From NCBI GenBank assembly GCA_028285595.1, contig JANQOW010000007.1, forward strand, positions 83,036-147,035: a DNA stretch of 64,000 bases, given 5' to 3'. Numbering within the stretch: the first letter of the stretch is position 1; the number at the start of each line of letters is the position of its first letter. This document shows, in pieces, positions 8,716 to 17,208 of the stretch. The DNA comes from Hyphomicrobiales bacterium (GTDB taxonomy: Bacteria; Pseudomonadota; Alphaproteobacteria; Rhizobiales; CAJQND01). The notes beneath the pieces were generated by a model. The model saw nothing but the letters and a program-made list of their open reading frames with translations. It did no database searches and had not been told where the DNA came from. Made by a program: the position numbers and the translations under genes.

Positions 8716-10131
8716 TCAGTCTGAGAACGCGCCGGCCGCAATGCCGTGGAGGGCGCTGAGGCTCGGGACGAAGAAATACTCACCGCCGTCGGTGGTCACG
8801 AACTGGCGGACATCGAAAAGGAAGGGCATGTCGGCGCCGGGCACCGTGAACTGGCCACCCTCGCCGTTGGCGCCTATCAATGGATCTTTCTCCTCACTGG
8901 GCAGCCCGGCGAAGTCGCCTTTCTGGATCCAATCGGCCTGCATGAACTCAAACTGCAACTCCAGATCAGCGACCACAAACAGGCCGGCAAGACCGCGCGG
9001 GACGCCGTCATCGGGCGCGCCTTCAGGAAGCGGCGGTCCGAATTCAAGGCCGCGGCGCAGGATGCGTTTTCGATTAATGTCGGTGGGCGTCTTGATCGCA
9101 GATTTGCGCGGATTGACGCGGCGCAAGTGCGCGCCGAGCGGGCATTTCAGACCCTCGGGGTCGTCTGAATAGTCGAAATCATTGACCCGGTTGGGATCGT
9201 CAGCGAGTTCGTGATCGTCGTGATCGGGTGAAAGGGCGAGAGGACAGCCGGAGCGCCAGCGCCCGACGATCTTGGCCGCCATCTTCTCCTGATGGACTTC
9301 GTCATCATTGCCCCAAAGGCCCATGGCACCTTGTTTGAGGTACTCGCGAAAACCTGCAACGTCCTGGGCCACCTTGCGGAAGGCGATGTATGTGCCATTG
9401 ACCCCTAACTCGTGCGGTGTGGGGGTGGCGGTCGCCTCGCCTAACTCGTTCATGTAGCCAAGCAGAAATTCGCCCGGTTCGATGCCGCGCCAGCCGTCGC
9501 CATCCCGGGCGCCATTGCCCGGTGCGGCTTCCCCAAGGCCAGCAATCGCCGGCTGCGAAATCGGATCGACGAAACCGAAATGTGCGGCCGGGCAGCCGGA
9601 GCGCTGTTCGAACACAACAGCTGCCTCAACGAAATGCCGTTCGGTCACACCATAACCTGCCGCTTCTTCCTTCAACTGGCGCCGTTGGTCATCGACGGCC
9701 TGGCTGTCCGGGCCCGTAAAGGTGACCATGACGTGGATGTCCGATGTTCCAAGACCGCCTTCCCAGTTTGACGGATCGCCGGCCCCCGTGTCGCCAAGAC
9801 GGTGCGCACGTGCGGCCATCCCTTGCACAAAGGCGTGTGGGAAACTTGCTCGCGTTGCTTCAGAGATGGCCAGCGCTTCCAGGCCGAAGGGAGAGAAGCA
9901 GACGTTTAATGTCTGTTCCGGCGGGGACGTTGACCGTGCAACTTCTGACGTCGTTACCCGGTCTGCCAAGGAGCTGAGCCAATCGCGGCCACGTTCGGCG
10001 CTGCCGATAGTGAAGAAGATGTAGGCGCACGCAAGTGTGTCGTACTCTTCCAGAACGCCTCCCTGGATGTCATTAAGATTGTCCTTCAGATCCTCCGCCG
10101 TAAGCGGTGTCGCAGGTCGTGTGTTGAGCAT
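8716..10131 (-). CDS. DyP-type heme peroxidase
   Basis: 471 residues from the ATG at 10131, where TGGAGA gives the best ribosome-binding site; in-frame ATGs at 10143 and 10182 are alternatives. DyP peroxidases oxidise dyes, phenolics or heme-related substrates with H2O2. Visible landmarks are NDIQGGVLEEY near the N-terminus, GFVDPISQP (Asp189, the catalytic acid of the GxxDG motif), CPLGAHLRRVNPR (proximal heme ligand His335) and RRGLEFGP with the distal Arg (about 360). The C-terminal EYFFVPSLSALHG is also typical. The residue after Asp189 is Pro instead of the usual Gly. There is no Tat or Sec signal. It is third in the operon after two tandem paralogues. Confidence 0.9.
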   Translation of the reverse strand: MLNTRPATPLTAEDLKDNLNDIQGGVLEEYDTLACAYIFFTIGSAERGRDWLSSLADRVTTSEVARSTSPPEQTLNVCFSPFGLEALAISEATRASFPHAFVQGMAARAHRLGDTGAGDPSNWEGGLGTSDIHVMVTFTGPDSQAVDDQRRQLKEEAAGYGVTERHFVEAAVVFEQRSGCPAAHFGFVDPISQPAIAGLGEAAPGNGARDGDGWRGIEPGEFLLGYMNELGEATATPTPHELGVNGTYIAFRKVAQDVAGFREYLKQGAMGLWGNDDEVHQEKMAAKIVGRWRSGCPLALSPDHDDHELADDPNRVNDFDYSDDPEGLKCPLGAHLRRVNPRKSAIKTPTDINRKRILRRGLEFGPPLPEGAPDDGVPRGLAGLFVVADLELQFEFMQADWIQKGDFAGLPSEEKDPLIGANGEGGQFTVPGADMPFLFDVRQFVTTDGGEYFFVPSLSALHGIAAGAFSD

Positions 10132-10226
10132 GACGGTCTCCATAGGGCTTGCGAAAGTCTCTTTGGGGAGCAACCGGGCCATCGCGGATGGCCCGGTGGT
10201 TTGAGAGAAGGACGAGTAGCTGACCG

Positions 10227-10760
10227 CTACATGCCGGAAACGGTTTGACCGACGGCAATATCGTTGGCCGGCCGGGCGAGGGATTTCTGGAACTCCATCA
10301 CCTTGTTGCGCCAATCGGCATCCCGGTGGATCTGATTGACCGTAAGTTCCGGATAGGCGCAGTAGTAGCCAAACGTTTCGACCTGATGCTGGCCGAAGTA
10401 ATCAAGGATCTTGGTGAACTCGTCCTCTGGCCCGGGCGCGCCTTCCATGTGTTCAAGAAGCTTGCGCAGGGGACCTTCGAGTTCCTTGAAGACCTCAAAG
10501 TAGGCCACGAGGTCGCCATCGAAGTTCGTTTGCCAGATGAAGTGATCACGATCGACCCGCGTGCAGCAGAAGAGGTGGATCAGTGACATCTCATTCAGGG
10601 CATCAGCGAATTCTTTTGAGCCGATTTGATCGGCAATCGCCTTTGCGTGAGCATCCGGATCATCCTTCTTCAAGGGAAAGAGAGCGGCATACGCGGTAAT
10701 GTTGTTAGCGACCTGGATCGTAGGGCTCAGGCCGAATTTGAGGGAACCATCGATTCTCAT
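10227..10760 (-). CDS. Tandem paralogue 2 upstream of DyP peroxidase, possible ferredoxin-like fold
   Basis: 177 residues from the ATG at 10760 (AAGGAA at good spacing; the open frame runs further upstream but overlaps the preceding gene's region). It is clearly homologous end to end to the gene at 10811-11356: shared SLIHLFCCTR versus KVIHIIGFYR, TNFDGD, YYCAYPELTVNQ and RDADWRNKVMEFQKSLA. The pattern of an initial strand, IH-strand, TNFDG and C-terminal helices resembles dimeric alpha/beta-barrel (ferredoxin-like) proteins, the fold class that also builds DyP peroxidases. The function is unknown; an accessory or substrate-handling partner of the peroxidase is inference. Confidence 0.75.
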   Translation of the reverse strand: MRIDGSLKFGLSPTIQVANNITAYAALFPLKKDDPDAHAKAIADQIGSKEFADALNEMSLIHLFCCTRVDRDHFIWQTNFDGDLVAYFEVFKELEGPLRKLLEHMEGAPGPEDEFTKILDYFGQHQVETFGYYCAYPELTVNQIHRDADWRNKVMEFQKSLARPANDIAVGQTVSGM

Positions 10761-10810
10761 GGCTTTGTTCCTTGTGAGTAAGTTTGGGTGTGGCAGGCCA
10801 GATGTCGCCG

Positions 10811-11356
10811 CTACAGGCCTGTTGCTATTTCTGCCGTGACGACGTGATCCGCCGGCTTGGCGAGCGATTTCTGGAGATCCATCATCTTGTTGCGCCAGTC
10901 GGCGTCGCGGTACAGCTGGTTGATGGTCAAAGCCGGATAGGCGCAATAATAGGAGACGACATCGACACCTTCCTGCGCGGATGCCAGAAATTCACCAATC
11001 GCCGTGACACCGGCATCCGGCCCCGGAAAGCCCTCAAAATGCTGTAGGGCTCTGCGCACCAGGTCTGGATTAGCGTTGATGATGATTTCCCAATAATCAA
11101 CGATATCGCCACCGTCGAAGTTCGTTTGCACAAAAACCTGGTCACGGCTGATCCGATAGAATCCGATGATATGGATCACCTTGAACTCTTGAAAAGCATC
11201 CAGGACCTCCTGTGAGGTGAGGAGATCGACCAAAGCGGCGGCATGGCCATCCGGATCATCCTGTTTCAGAGTCAAAATCGCATTGTACGAGCACATGTTC
11301 TTGCCGAGTACGGGCGTCGGCTTCATGCCGTACTTGAGTTTTCCGTTGCTTCCCAT
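10811..11356 (-). CDS. Tandem paralogue 1 upstream of DyP peroxidase, possible ferredoxin-like fold
   Basis: 181 residues from the ATG at 11356, selected because the paralogue aligns from this point (GKLKYGMKPTPV versus GSLKFGLSPTIQ). Conserved elements are VIHIIGFYRISRDQVFVQ, TNFDGGDIVDYWEI, FEGFPGPDAG, YYCAYPALTINQ and DADWRNKMMDLQKSLAKPA. It has no signal peptide and no cysteine pair. It is the first gene of the unit running to the DUF4331 gene and is divergent from the TolB/TPR regulator at 11532, with 175 bases between. It arose by tandem duplication with the next gene. Confidence 0.75.
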   Translation of the reverse strand: MGSNGKLKYGMKPTPVLGKNMCSYNAILTLKQDDPDGHAAALVDLLTSQEVLDAFQEFKVIHIIGFYRISRDQVFVQTNFDGGDIVDYWEIIINANPDLVRRALQHFEGFPGPDAGVTAIGEFLASAQEGVDVVSYYCAYPALTINQLYRDADWRNKMMDLQKSLAKPADHVVTAEIATGL

Positions 11357-11531
11357 CGCTTTGCTCCGTTGCGTAATTAAGCGGGTTTTCTCAAATCGGT
11401 CCGGCGTCAATCAGCGCTGTCGCTCGTCCGTGAGCTGCACATTGCCCGGCACGCGCTTGCTATGAGAGAGAGTCACGGTTAGGTAATGTGTTAGACGTGC
11501 GTCTTTTTGGCCTTGAAACCTGAGAAGCCCT

Positions 11532-13160
11532 ATGGGTGAGCAAATTGAAGACACGACACTGCGAGACGTGGCACGCCCGACAGACGAAGAAATTCGCTCA
11601 GCCTTAAGGCGGGTCACGAGCCAGGCGCCGTTTGCTCAATCGCACCGGCTATCGAAGTTTCTGAGCTACATTGTTGAGGAAACACTGGCCGGCCGGAGCG
11701 AGAAGATCGGCGGTTATGCGGTTGGTCTCGACGTGTTCGAGAAGCCAGAAGATTTTGATCCCAGGATCGATACGAATGTGCGCGTGGAAGCCAGTCGGAT
11801 GCGGCGGCGGCTGGGCGATTACTACCGCGATGCGGGCGTTGAGGATCCGGTAGAGATCATTGTTCCTAAGGGCAGTTACGTCCCAGAATTCAAGTATCGT
11901 TCTGGGCAGCTCGCCTGCGCACCAGCCGCCCCGTCTGATGCGCCAAGGCCCCAAGACCACAGGCCATCGATTGCGGTTCTGCCGTTCAATACGCACAGCA
12001 GCAAGTTCGATGATCAGTTCTTTGCTGATGGTTTGACGGAAGAAACCATCGCCAATCTTGCCCGGTTCAAAGAGCTCTCCGTGTTCTCGCGCACAACGTC
12101 ATCGAAACTGGTTCGAGAGGGTTTGGATGTCCGGCAGGTCCATAAGGAACTTGGAGCCGATTTCGTGGTCGAAGGAAGTGTCCGCAAATCGGAGAGACTG
12201 GTGCGTGTCACGGTGCAATTGATTGATGCGGCTGCGGATGTTCATGTTCTGAGCGAGAAGTTTGAACGGCCGTGTACGCCGGACGGCGTATTTGAGATCC
12301 AAGATGAAATTGCATTGCTGGTTGCCGGTCGGATCGCCGGCCACCACGGACCCATTGGACGCTACATCTCGCGTGCGCGCAGAACAGGCAAGTCCCAGCA
12401 ATGGGAGACTTACTATTGGATCCACCGCTTCTATGCCTATTACGCAATCCATAGCCCTGAGCAGCATCAGGAGGTGCGCGACGGTCTAGCAGAAGCGATT
12501 GAGAAGGATGAGGATGCATCGGACGCACTGGCGGCCATGGCTATTTTGCTGCTCGACGAATATCGCTTCCACATGAATGAACGGCCAGGCTTTGACGCCT
12601 TGGAGCTGGGATTTGCACATGCACTGCGGGCTGCCACATCCGATCCGGACAGCGCGTTTGCTTATCACGCGCTTGCCATGGCTTATTTCCACCGGCGCGA
12701 GTTCTCTGAGTTCCAGGCCTCAGCAGAAAGGGCGCTCAGTCTCAATCCAGGCCATGCGGACATGCTCGCAGATTTGGGTACCTGCTATTGCGGGCTGGGA
12801 GATTGGGACCGTGGCCTAGCGTTGATCGATCGAGCTATCGATCTAAGCCCGGTGCATCCAGGCTGGTATCAGCTGATGCCGGCTTGCCGCCATGCACTCG
12901 ATGGCGAGTTCGAAGATGCTGTTGATGAGTTGAGGAGCTCGCCCCTTCCTGGAATGTACTGGTATCATGCCTGCCTTTCCTGGTTCTTGGCCGAACTTGA
13001 TCAGGATGCAGCACGCGCAGAGGAGATGAGGGCGCTTGAGGCAGTCTTTCCCGATTTTGCCGAGCATGCAAAACGCGAGTGCCAAATCTGGTGTTTGCAC
13101 GACGAGTTGGAAGAAGGGCTTATCGCCGGCTTGCGTAAGGCAGGTGTAAACGTCGCTTGA
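11532..13160 (+). CDS. TolB-like/TPR regulator-type protein, paralogue B
   Basis: 542 residues, colinear along the whole length with the protein at 253-1875. The N-terminal helical module (HRLSKFLSYIVEETLAG, FDPRIDTNVRVEASRMRRR) is followed by a TolB/FlgO-like domain (SIAVLPFNTH, FFADGLTEETIANLARF, GSVRKSE, VTVQLIDAAAD). TPR-like repeats complete it (AFAYHALAMAYFHRREFSEF, NPGHADMLADLG, SPVHPGWYQ) and the end is GLIAGLRKAGVNVA. It is soluble with no enzyme domain. It is divergent from the peroxidase operon, so it is the natural candidate regulator or signalling partner of that unit, and convergent with the porin gene (14-base gap). Confidence 0.85.
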   Translation: MGEQIEDTTLRDVARPTDEEIRSALRRVTSQAPFAQSHRLSKFLSYIVEETLAGRSEKIGGYAVGLDVFEKPEDFDPRIDTNVRVEASRMRRRLGDYYRDAGVEDPVEIIVPKGSYVPEFKYRSGQLACAPAAPSDAPRPQDHRPSIAVLPFNTHSSKFDDQFFADGLTEETIANLARFKELSVFSRTTSSKLVREGLDVRQVHKELGADFVVEGSVRKSERLVRVTVQLIDAAADVHVLSEKFERPCTPDGVFEIQDEIALLVAGRIAGHHGPIGRYISRARRTGKSQQWETYYWIHRFYAYYAIHSPEQHQEVRDGLAEAIEKDEDASDALAAMAILLLDEYRFHMNERPGFDALELGFAHALRAATSDPDSAFAYHALAMAYFHRREFSEFQASAERALSLNPGHADMLADLGTCYCGLGDWDRGLALIDRAIDLSPVHPGWYQLMPACRHALDGEFEDAVDELRSSPLPGMYWYHACLSWFLAELDQDAARAEEMRALEAVFPDFAEHAKRECQIWCLHDELEEGLIAGLRKAGVNVA

Positions 13161-13174
13161 CGTTAAGCCTCGCC

Positions 13175-14482
13175 TTAGAAGTCCACAACGGTTTGCACGC
13201 CAAGGGCGACCGCATTCTTCACGTCGTTGGTGAGCCCCGGATTGATGATGTATTGCACCGCCGGGGTGACCGCCCAGAAGGGTGTTACCTGGAATACATG
13301 ACCCAGTTCAACAACCGCTTCATGAGGCTGGTTTGGCACAATATCAGGGCCATGGACCGACAAGGACGCCAGTTGCTGCACAGAGTTGTTGAGATCGGCA
13401 AAGGCAAATCCGGCATATGTGCGATCATCATCACGGCCATCAAGCAGGCCCCTATAGGAAAGCCCTCCGGCGAAGTAGAACTTTATCAGATTGATGTCGT
13501 CGGAGACCGGCACGTTGAGAAAGGCAAAGGCGCTTAACCCCTGTGTTTTGGTTCCCTCTTCACGGTAGAGCATTTGCTCGCCGGAAAGATAGAGATTCAC
13601 ATTGCCACGTTTTGATCGACTGGGCGTGCTGAGAGAGTTGAATCGCGCGCTGTTATAGACAATGCCGGCGCGATAGGTTCCCGGCAAGCTGGTGTCGCCG
13701 GGTGATTGGCCTTTCTTGTATCCAGCTTCTCCTACAACCAGGGTGGATTCACCGAATTTGAGGCGGAAATCCAGGCCGTTTGCGTTGGTGCGCTGGATGT
13801 TCCGTGGCGCCCCGCTGTAGACACCTGCTGCCACGTAGAACGGGCTTTCTTTTGGATTAAATCGCGCCGATGCGCCCCACATACCTATGGGCCGCGAGCG
13901 AAAAGCAAAATCATTGTACAGCAAGCTCAGCGAAAAGAAGGCAAGGTTAGTGGTGTCCCAAACAGGTGGCTGTACGCTGAACTGGTCTGCGGGACTATGG
14001 CGTCCAATCACGAAACTCAATTGATCGTCAAACAGCTTCTGCTGCCAGCTCAGTTCCCAGAAACGCGCCCCTTTTAATCCATAGATTTCAGCTGGATTGA
14101 GGATGGTTTCAATATCTGTTGCGAGATTTCGCCCCGCAGTCCAGGCACCTGAGACCCTCAGAGTGGCTCCGGTGATCCCAAAGATATGGTCCAGATCGAA
14201 ATTCAGCCCAAATGTAGAGCGCCAAGCACTTCGAAACTTTTGGTTCCTTCCACCTGACGGATTGCCAAAGAAGTCACCAATGTAGTCGCCGTCAAAGGTG
14301 ATGCCGTGACCGGCGATGAGATCGCGGATGCAACTGTCGAACAAACGCTGTTTCTCAAAAAAGCCCGGCGCGCAATGCTCTTGCGTGTGTGCCAGAGTTC
14401 CCCGGTTTGGCAAGATCATGGCGAGTGCCACAAGTGCCGCCTTCACAATAGCAATGCGTGGCGTCTTCCGTCGCGCAGTCAT
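13175..14482 (-). CDS. OprB-like carbohydrate-selective outer membrane porin
   Basis: 435 residues. The signal peptide (AIVKAALVALAMILPNRGTLA) precedes a beta-barrel with alternating aromatic/hydrophobic strands. OprB-type features include SGAWTAGRNLATDIETI, the strand WELSWQQKLFDDQLSFVIGR, and late strands ending VTPFWAVTPAVQYIINPG. The C-terminus is VVDF, a terminal Phe as required for BAM-dependent insertion. OprB porins pass sugars or related small solutes; substrate cannot be read here. No transporter is adjacent. A perfect 13-bp palindrome lies 154 bases upstream of the start. Confidence 0.82.
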   Translation of the reverse strand: MTARRKTPRIAIVKAALVALAMILPNRGTLAHTQEHCAPGFFEKQRLFDSCIRDLIAGHGITFDGDYIGDFFGNPSGGRNQKFRSAWRSTFGLNFDLDHIFGITGATLRVSGAWTAGRNLATDIETILNPAEIYGLKGARFWELSWQQKLFDDQLSFVIGRHSPADQFSVQPPVWDTTNLAFFSLSLLYNDFAFRSRPIGMWGASARFNPKESPFYVAAGVYSGAPRNIQRTNANGLDFRLKFGESTLVVGEAGYKKGQSPGDTSLPGTYRAGIVYNSARFNSLSTPSRSKRGNVNLYLSGEQMLYREEGTKTQGLSAFAFLNVPVSDDINLIKFYFAGGLSYRGLLDGRDDDRTYAGFAFADLNNSVQQLASLSVHGPDIVPNQPHEAVVELGHVFQVTPFWAVTPAVQYIINPGLTNDVKNAVALGVQTVVDF

Positions 14483-14873
14483 GACGTTTTTCTCCTTAGT
14501 GGCTCGCTAGATGTCTGGCCTTTGCAATGTGCGCAGGGCTCATCGCTTTGATCTGATGATTGTCTCCGATGGTTGGCCGAAATCGGCGTCAATCGTGAGA
14601 GAGACCATGTTTCATTTTCGCAAGCGGCGGGAGTTTGTAACAGTTACATGCGATCGGCGCTTGGCTGAGAGGATCGACCGGATTCCCTATCTCTAAGTGC
14701 TGATCCGACACGGCTATAGACAGCAGTGAGGGTATGAGAGTTGCCCAAAACGGAGATGCTCAAAGAGGACGACCGTTCTCAACGGACTCATCCTCTTCAG
14801 CCAAGCGTGAGCGAAGCGGATATCTGGTTCTAGGTGCCATTAAGGCCGCTTCAAATGGCAACCGTTTCCTCTC
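14483..14873. other. 391-base intergenic region between porin and amidinotransferase genes
   Basis: I see no convincing coding sequence; short open frames here lack ribosome-binding sites and recognisable products. It contains the porin promoter region and the palindrome at 14636-14648. The 3' end of the amidinotransferase gene abuts it at 14874. Confidence 0.6.
14636..14648. promoter_or_regulatory. Perfect 13-bp palindrome TGTAACAGTTACA
   Basis: TGTAAC-A-GTTACA is perfectly symmetrical about the central A. It is 154 bases upstream of the porin start (minus strand). Related sites occur upstream of the genes starting at 253, 4503 and 7410. It is likely an operator for a dimeric regulator that I cannot identify. 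Confidence 0.5.
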
Positions 14874-15776
14874 TCATGCGTTGATCGCAACGGTGTCCCT
14901 GGAGAGTGGCATGGTCAGACAGTGGACGGACCCGCCTTCAACAACAAACTGCTCGAGCGGAGGAGCAAACACAGACAATCCTTCGGAAACCATCCGATCA
15001 TTGAGATCGTTGTGTCGCGCGGCGGATAGCACACGATCGTTTCCAAGTGCCGTCACATTGCAGGCCATGTTCATGACGCCTCTGTAATCGATAGGTATTA
15101 GGCGAAAACGTGCCGCCAGCCAGTCCACGTCTGCACGATTAAGAATCTCCGTTGCACAGAGCGCGAGATCGCTATTGAGGGAGCAAAACAGGGTATCAAG
15201 ATGCAGAAAGTGCTTAGGAAAGCGAATAAGCTTGGCTGCCCAGCCTTCTGATTCGAACCAAGCTGCTAGCTGACCAGCGGCAGCAGAGGATGTTCGTACC
15301 TCATTCACACCGATTAGAACTTCTCCCGGTCTTAAGATCTGAATATCACCACCCTCGAGCGGACCTGCTGTAATGCGGTGCCATATGGGGATATTCAGGT
15401 TTGCCGCCATGTCGATGACTGGGCCCCATTCGCCCCGGCGCTCCACCCCGGCCATCTGGCATATCAAGAGACCCCACGGTGTCATAACCGCGCTATCGCG
15501 CGTGAACGTTTGCATGGGCAGATAAGGGTCCGGCTCAAGAAATGTGCACGACACACCAGCCTCTTCAAGGGTAGTGGCAAGTCCCTGGTGCTCCTCCATC
15601 GCCTGTGCCTGGTCGGGACTAAGACCCGCCATTCGTGCCTGAACAACAATCTCATTATCGGCCGCCCAGTCATAATGCACTGGTCGGCAGAGCGCGACTT
15701 TACGCAAAACTCCAAACTCACTGTTGAGGAAGCCGGCACCGTTCATTGCCGGAACCGTGTCAGAAGTCTTCATCAT
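14874..15776 (-). CDS. Amidinotransferase/dimethylargininase (DDAH)-fold hydrolase
   Basis: 300 residues from the ATG at 15776 (GTG at 15788 and ATG at 15773 are alternatives). The family includes arginine deiminase, DDAH and glycine amidinotransferase, which attack a guanidinium carbon with Cys. Signature positions are present in order: FTRDSAV (acid), GPLEGGDIQIL (Glu/Asp), HFLHLDTLFCSL (His) and, near the C-terminus, VEGGSVHCLTMPL with the nucleophilic Cys. The active site is therefore intact. Length suits DDAH better than arginine deiminase (about 410). It follows the DmdA-like gene by 86 bases on the same strand; the substrate may be a methylated guanidino compound, but this is inference. 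Confidence 0.85.
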   Translation of the reverse strand: MMKTSDTVPAMNGAGFLNSEFGVLRKVALCRPVHYDWAADNEIVVQARMAGLSPDQAQAMEEHQGLATTLEEAGVSCTFLEPDPYLPMQTFTRDSAVMTPWGLLICQMAGVERRGEWGPVIDMAANLNIPIWHRITAGPLEGGDIQILRPGEVLIGVNEVRTSSAAAGQLAAWFESEGWAAKLIRFPKHFLHLDTLFCSLNSDLALCATEILNRADVDWLAARFRLIPIDYRGVMNMACNVTALGNDRVLSAARHNDLNDRMVSEGLSVFAPPLEQFVVEGGSVHCLTMPLSRDTVAINA

Positions 15777-15862
15777 TGTTTTTTCCACTCACCCCACTTG
15801 AAGCAATCTACAATGTTCGATCGCTACGAGGTCGCTGCATATGCTTAGAGAGTTCTATCAAG

Positions 15863-17008
15863 TCAGGTTGGATATTGCACCGCATTTGCAAGATCGCTGA
15901 GTGACGTTGCAAACGGTAAATCGACGAGCGTTGCGTTGAGCTGAGTGCCGTCCCGCAGAACGTGCACGGTGTTGCCAGCGGCGCAGTCAATGGAGATTAG
16001 CGCGTAACCGATCATGCGCTGTAACCGATACGACCAGGCCTTGTGCGTCATGTGGCCGACTTTTGATCCATTTTGTTCAATATCGAGGCAGATAGACTGA
16101 TCTTCTTTTTCTTCCGCGGTATCGAGAATTATGCCCAACTGATGGCGCTTGACACCCGCCTGAGTAATGCGGCGGAGCGCGTTGATGCCGATGACGTCAT
16201 CATCAAGGCCAAGGCTCACGAATTTTCCCATGCGAACTTCGAATGGATTGGTCCAATCATCTGTATCGGTACCGTAGTTCAGCAATCCGCTTTCGGTTCG
16301 CTCTGCCGGATTAGGGTAGCCCGGCCCGATATCAAAAGGTTTGCCGGCCTCTTTCACAATCTGCCAAAGGCGGTCGCCCTTGGAGCCATCCATCAGGTAG
16401 AGTTCAAAGCCGCCCTGTTTCGACCACCCAGATCGCGCAACTTTGAGAGGGATCCCCTCCAGAGTGGCATCATTGAACCAGAAATACTTAAGGTCCCGCA
16501 CCCAATCGCCAAACAGCGAAGCGACGACGTCGTCAGCTTTCGGTCCCTGAATTGCCATCGGTGACACATCTGGCTCGCTCACCTCTACAGTGAGCCGGCG
16601 CTCACCAGCAACGCATCGAGCCCAGAACCAAATGTCTGAGTTCCCGATCGACAGCCAGAAGCAGTTCTCATCGATCTTGAGCGCGATGGGGTCATTGATC
16701 AAAACGCCATCATGATCGCAAATGGCAACATATTTGCCCTGGTTGGCCTGCTGATTTGACAGGTCCCGCGTACACAGGATCTGGGCCAGCCGTCCAGCGT
16801 CCGGCCCTTTTAACTGGACTTGGCGTTGCGCAGCGACGTCCCACATGGAAACACCGTTCACCAGTCTCCAATACTCAGCTTCCGGGTCGCCATAACCACG
16901 TGGGATCAACATGCGGTTATAGGTGAGAAGTGACACTGCGCCTTCTTCAATTGTGGACTGATAGTAAGGCGATCTGCGCAGGCGGCCAGCGGTGACAATC
17001 GGCGGCAT
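15863..17008 (-). CDS. DmdA-like aminomethyltransferase (GcvT family)
   Basis: 381 residues. GcvT-family proteins move a methyl or methylene group to tetrahydrofolate. The start RLRRSPYYQSTIEEGAV, with YNRMLIPRGYG, WDVAAQRQVQLKGPDA, DPIALKI, EPDVSPMAIQGPKAD and ARSGWSKQGGFELYL, closely follows the pattern of DMSP demethylase DmdA. I cannot place it inside or outside the true DmdA clade by eye. The C-terminal beta-barrel (GHMTHKAWSYRLQRMIGYALI) is complete. The ribosome-binding site (AGAGG) precedes 17008. It is divergent from a GcvA-type LysR gene and upstream of the amidinotransferase, which together suggest catabolism of an N- or S-methyl compound. Confidence 0.8.
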   Translation of the reverse strand: MPPIVTAGRLRRSPYYQSTIEEGAVSLLTYNRMLIPRGYGDPEAEYWRLVNGVSMWDVAAQRQVQLKGPDAGRLAQILCTRDLSNQQANQGKYVAICDHDGVLINDPIALKIDENCFWLSIGNSDIWFWARCVAGERRLTVEVSEPDVSPMAIQGPKADDVVASLFGDWVRDLKYFWFNDATLEGIPLKVARSGWSKQGGFELYLMDGSKGDRLWQIVKEAGKPFDIGPGYPNPAERTESGLLNYGTDTDDWTNPFEVRMGKFVSLGLDDDVIGINALRRITQAGVKRHQLGIILDTAEEKEDQSICLDIEQNGSKVGHMTHKAWSYRLQRMIGYALISIDCAAGNTVHVLRDGTQLNATLVDLPFATSLSDLANAVQYPT

Positions 17009-17073
17009 TTTTAACCTCTCAATGGCTGAAGGCTCAGGGTGGACAGTGGTATTGGCTCATCTGCCGCGTACGA

Positions 17074-17092
17074 AAGATGAAGTTTGTATCTT
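17074..17092. promoter_or_regulatory. Candidate LysR operator, AAGAT-N9-ATCTT
   Basis: An inverted repeat (AAGAT, 9 bases, ATCTT) lies in the 200-base divergent gap between the DmdA-like gene and the LysR gene. That position is where LysR regulators normally bind. The repeat is short, so chance occurrence is possible. Confidence 0.25.
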
Positions 17093-17208
17093 CCATAGTT
17101 GCGGGATGATCATGATCTTCGAGCGCTACCAGAGAAGCTAAAATAGGGAACAAACAGCCAGTACAGAATTCACTTGATCTGCCGGGAAAGTTTAGAAAAT
17201 CTGTCAGT

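Noticed and set aside
14734-15087. Plus-strand open frame crossing the amidinotransferase 3' end
   Set aside because: No start signal, no domain, and overlap with the conserved catalytic Cys region on the other strand.
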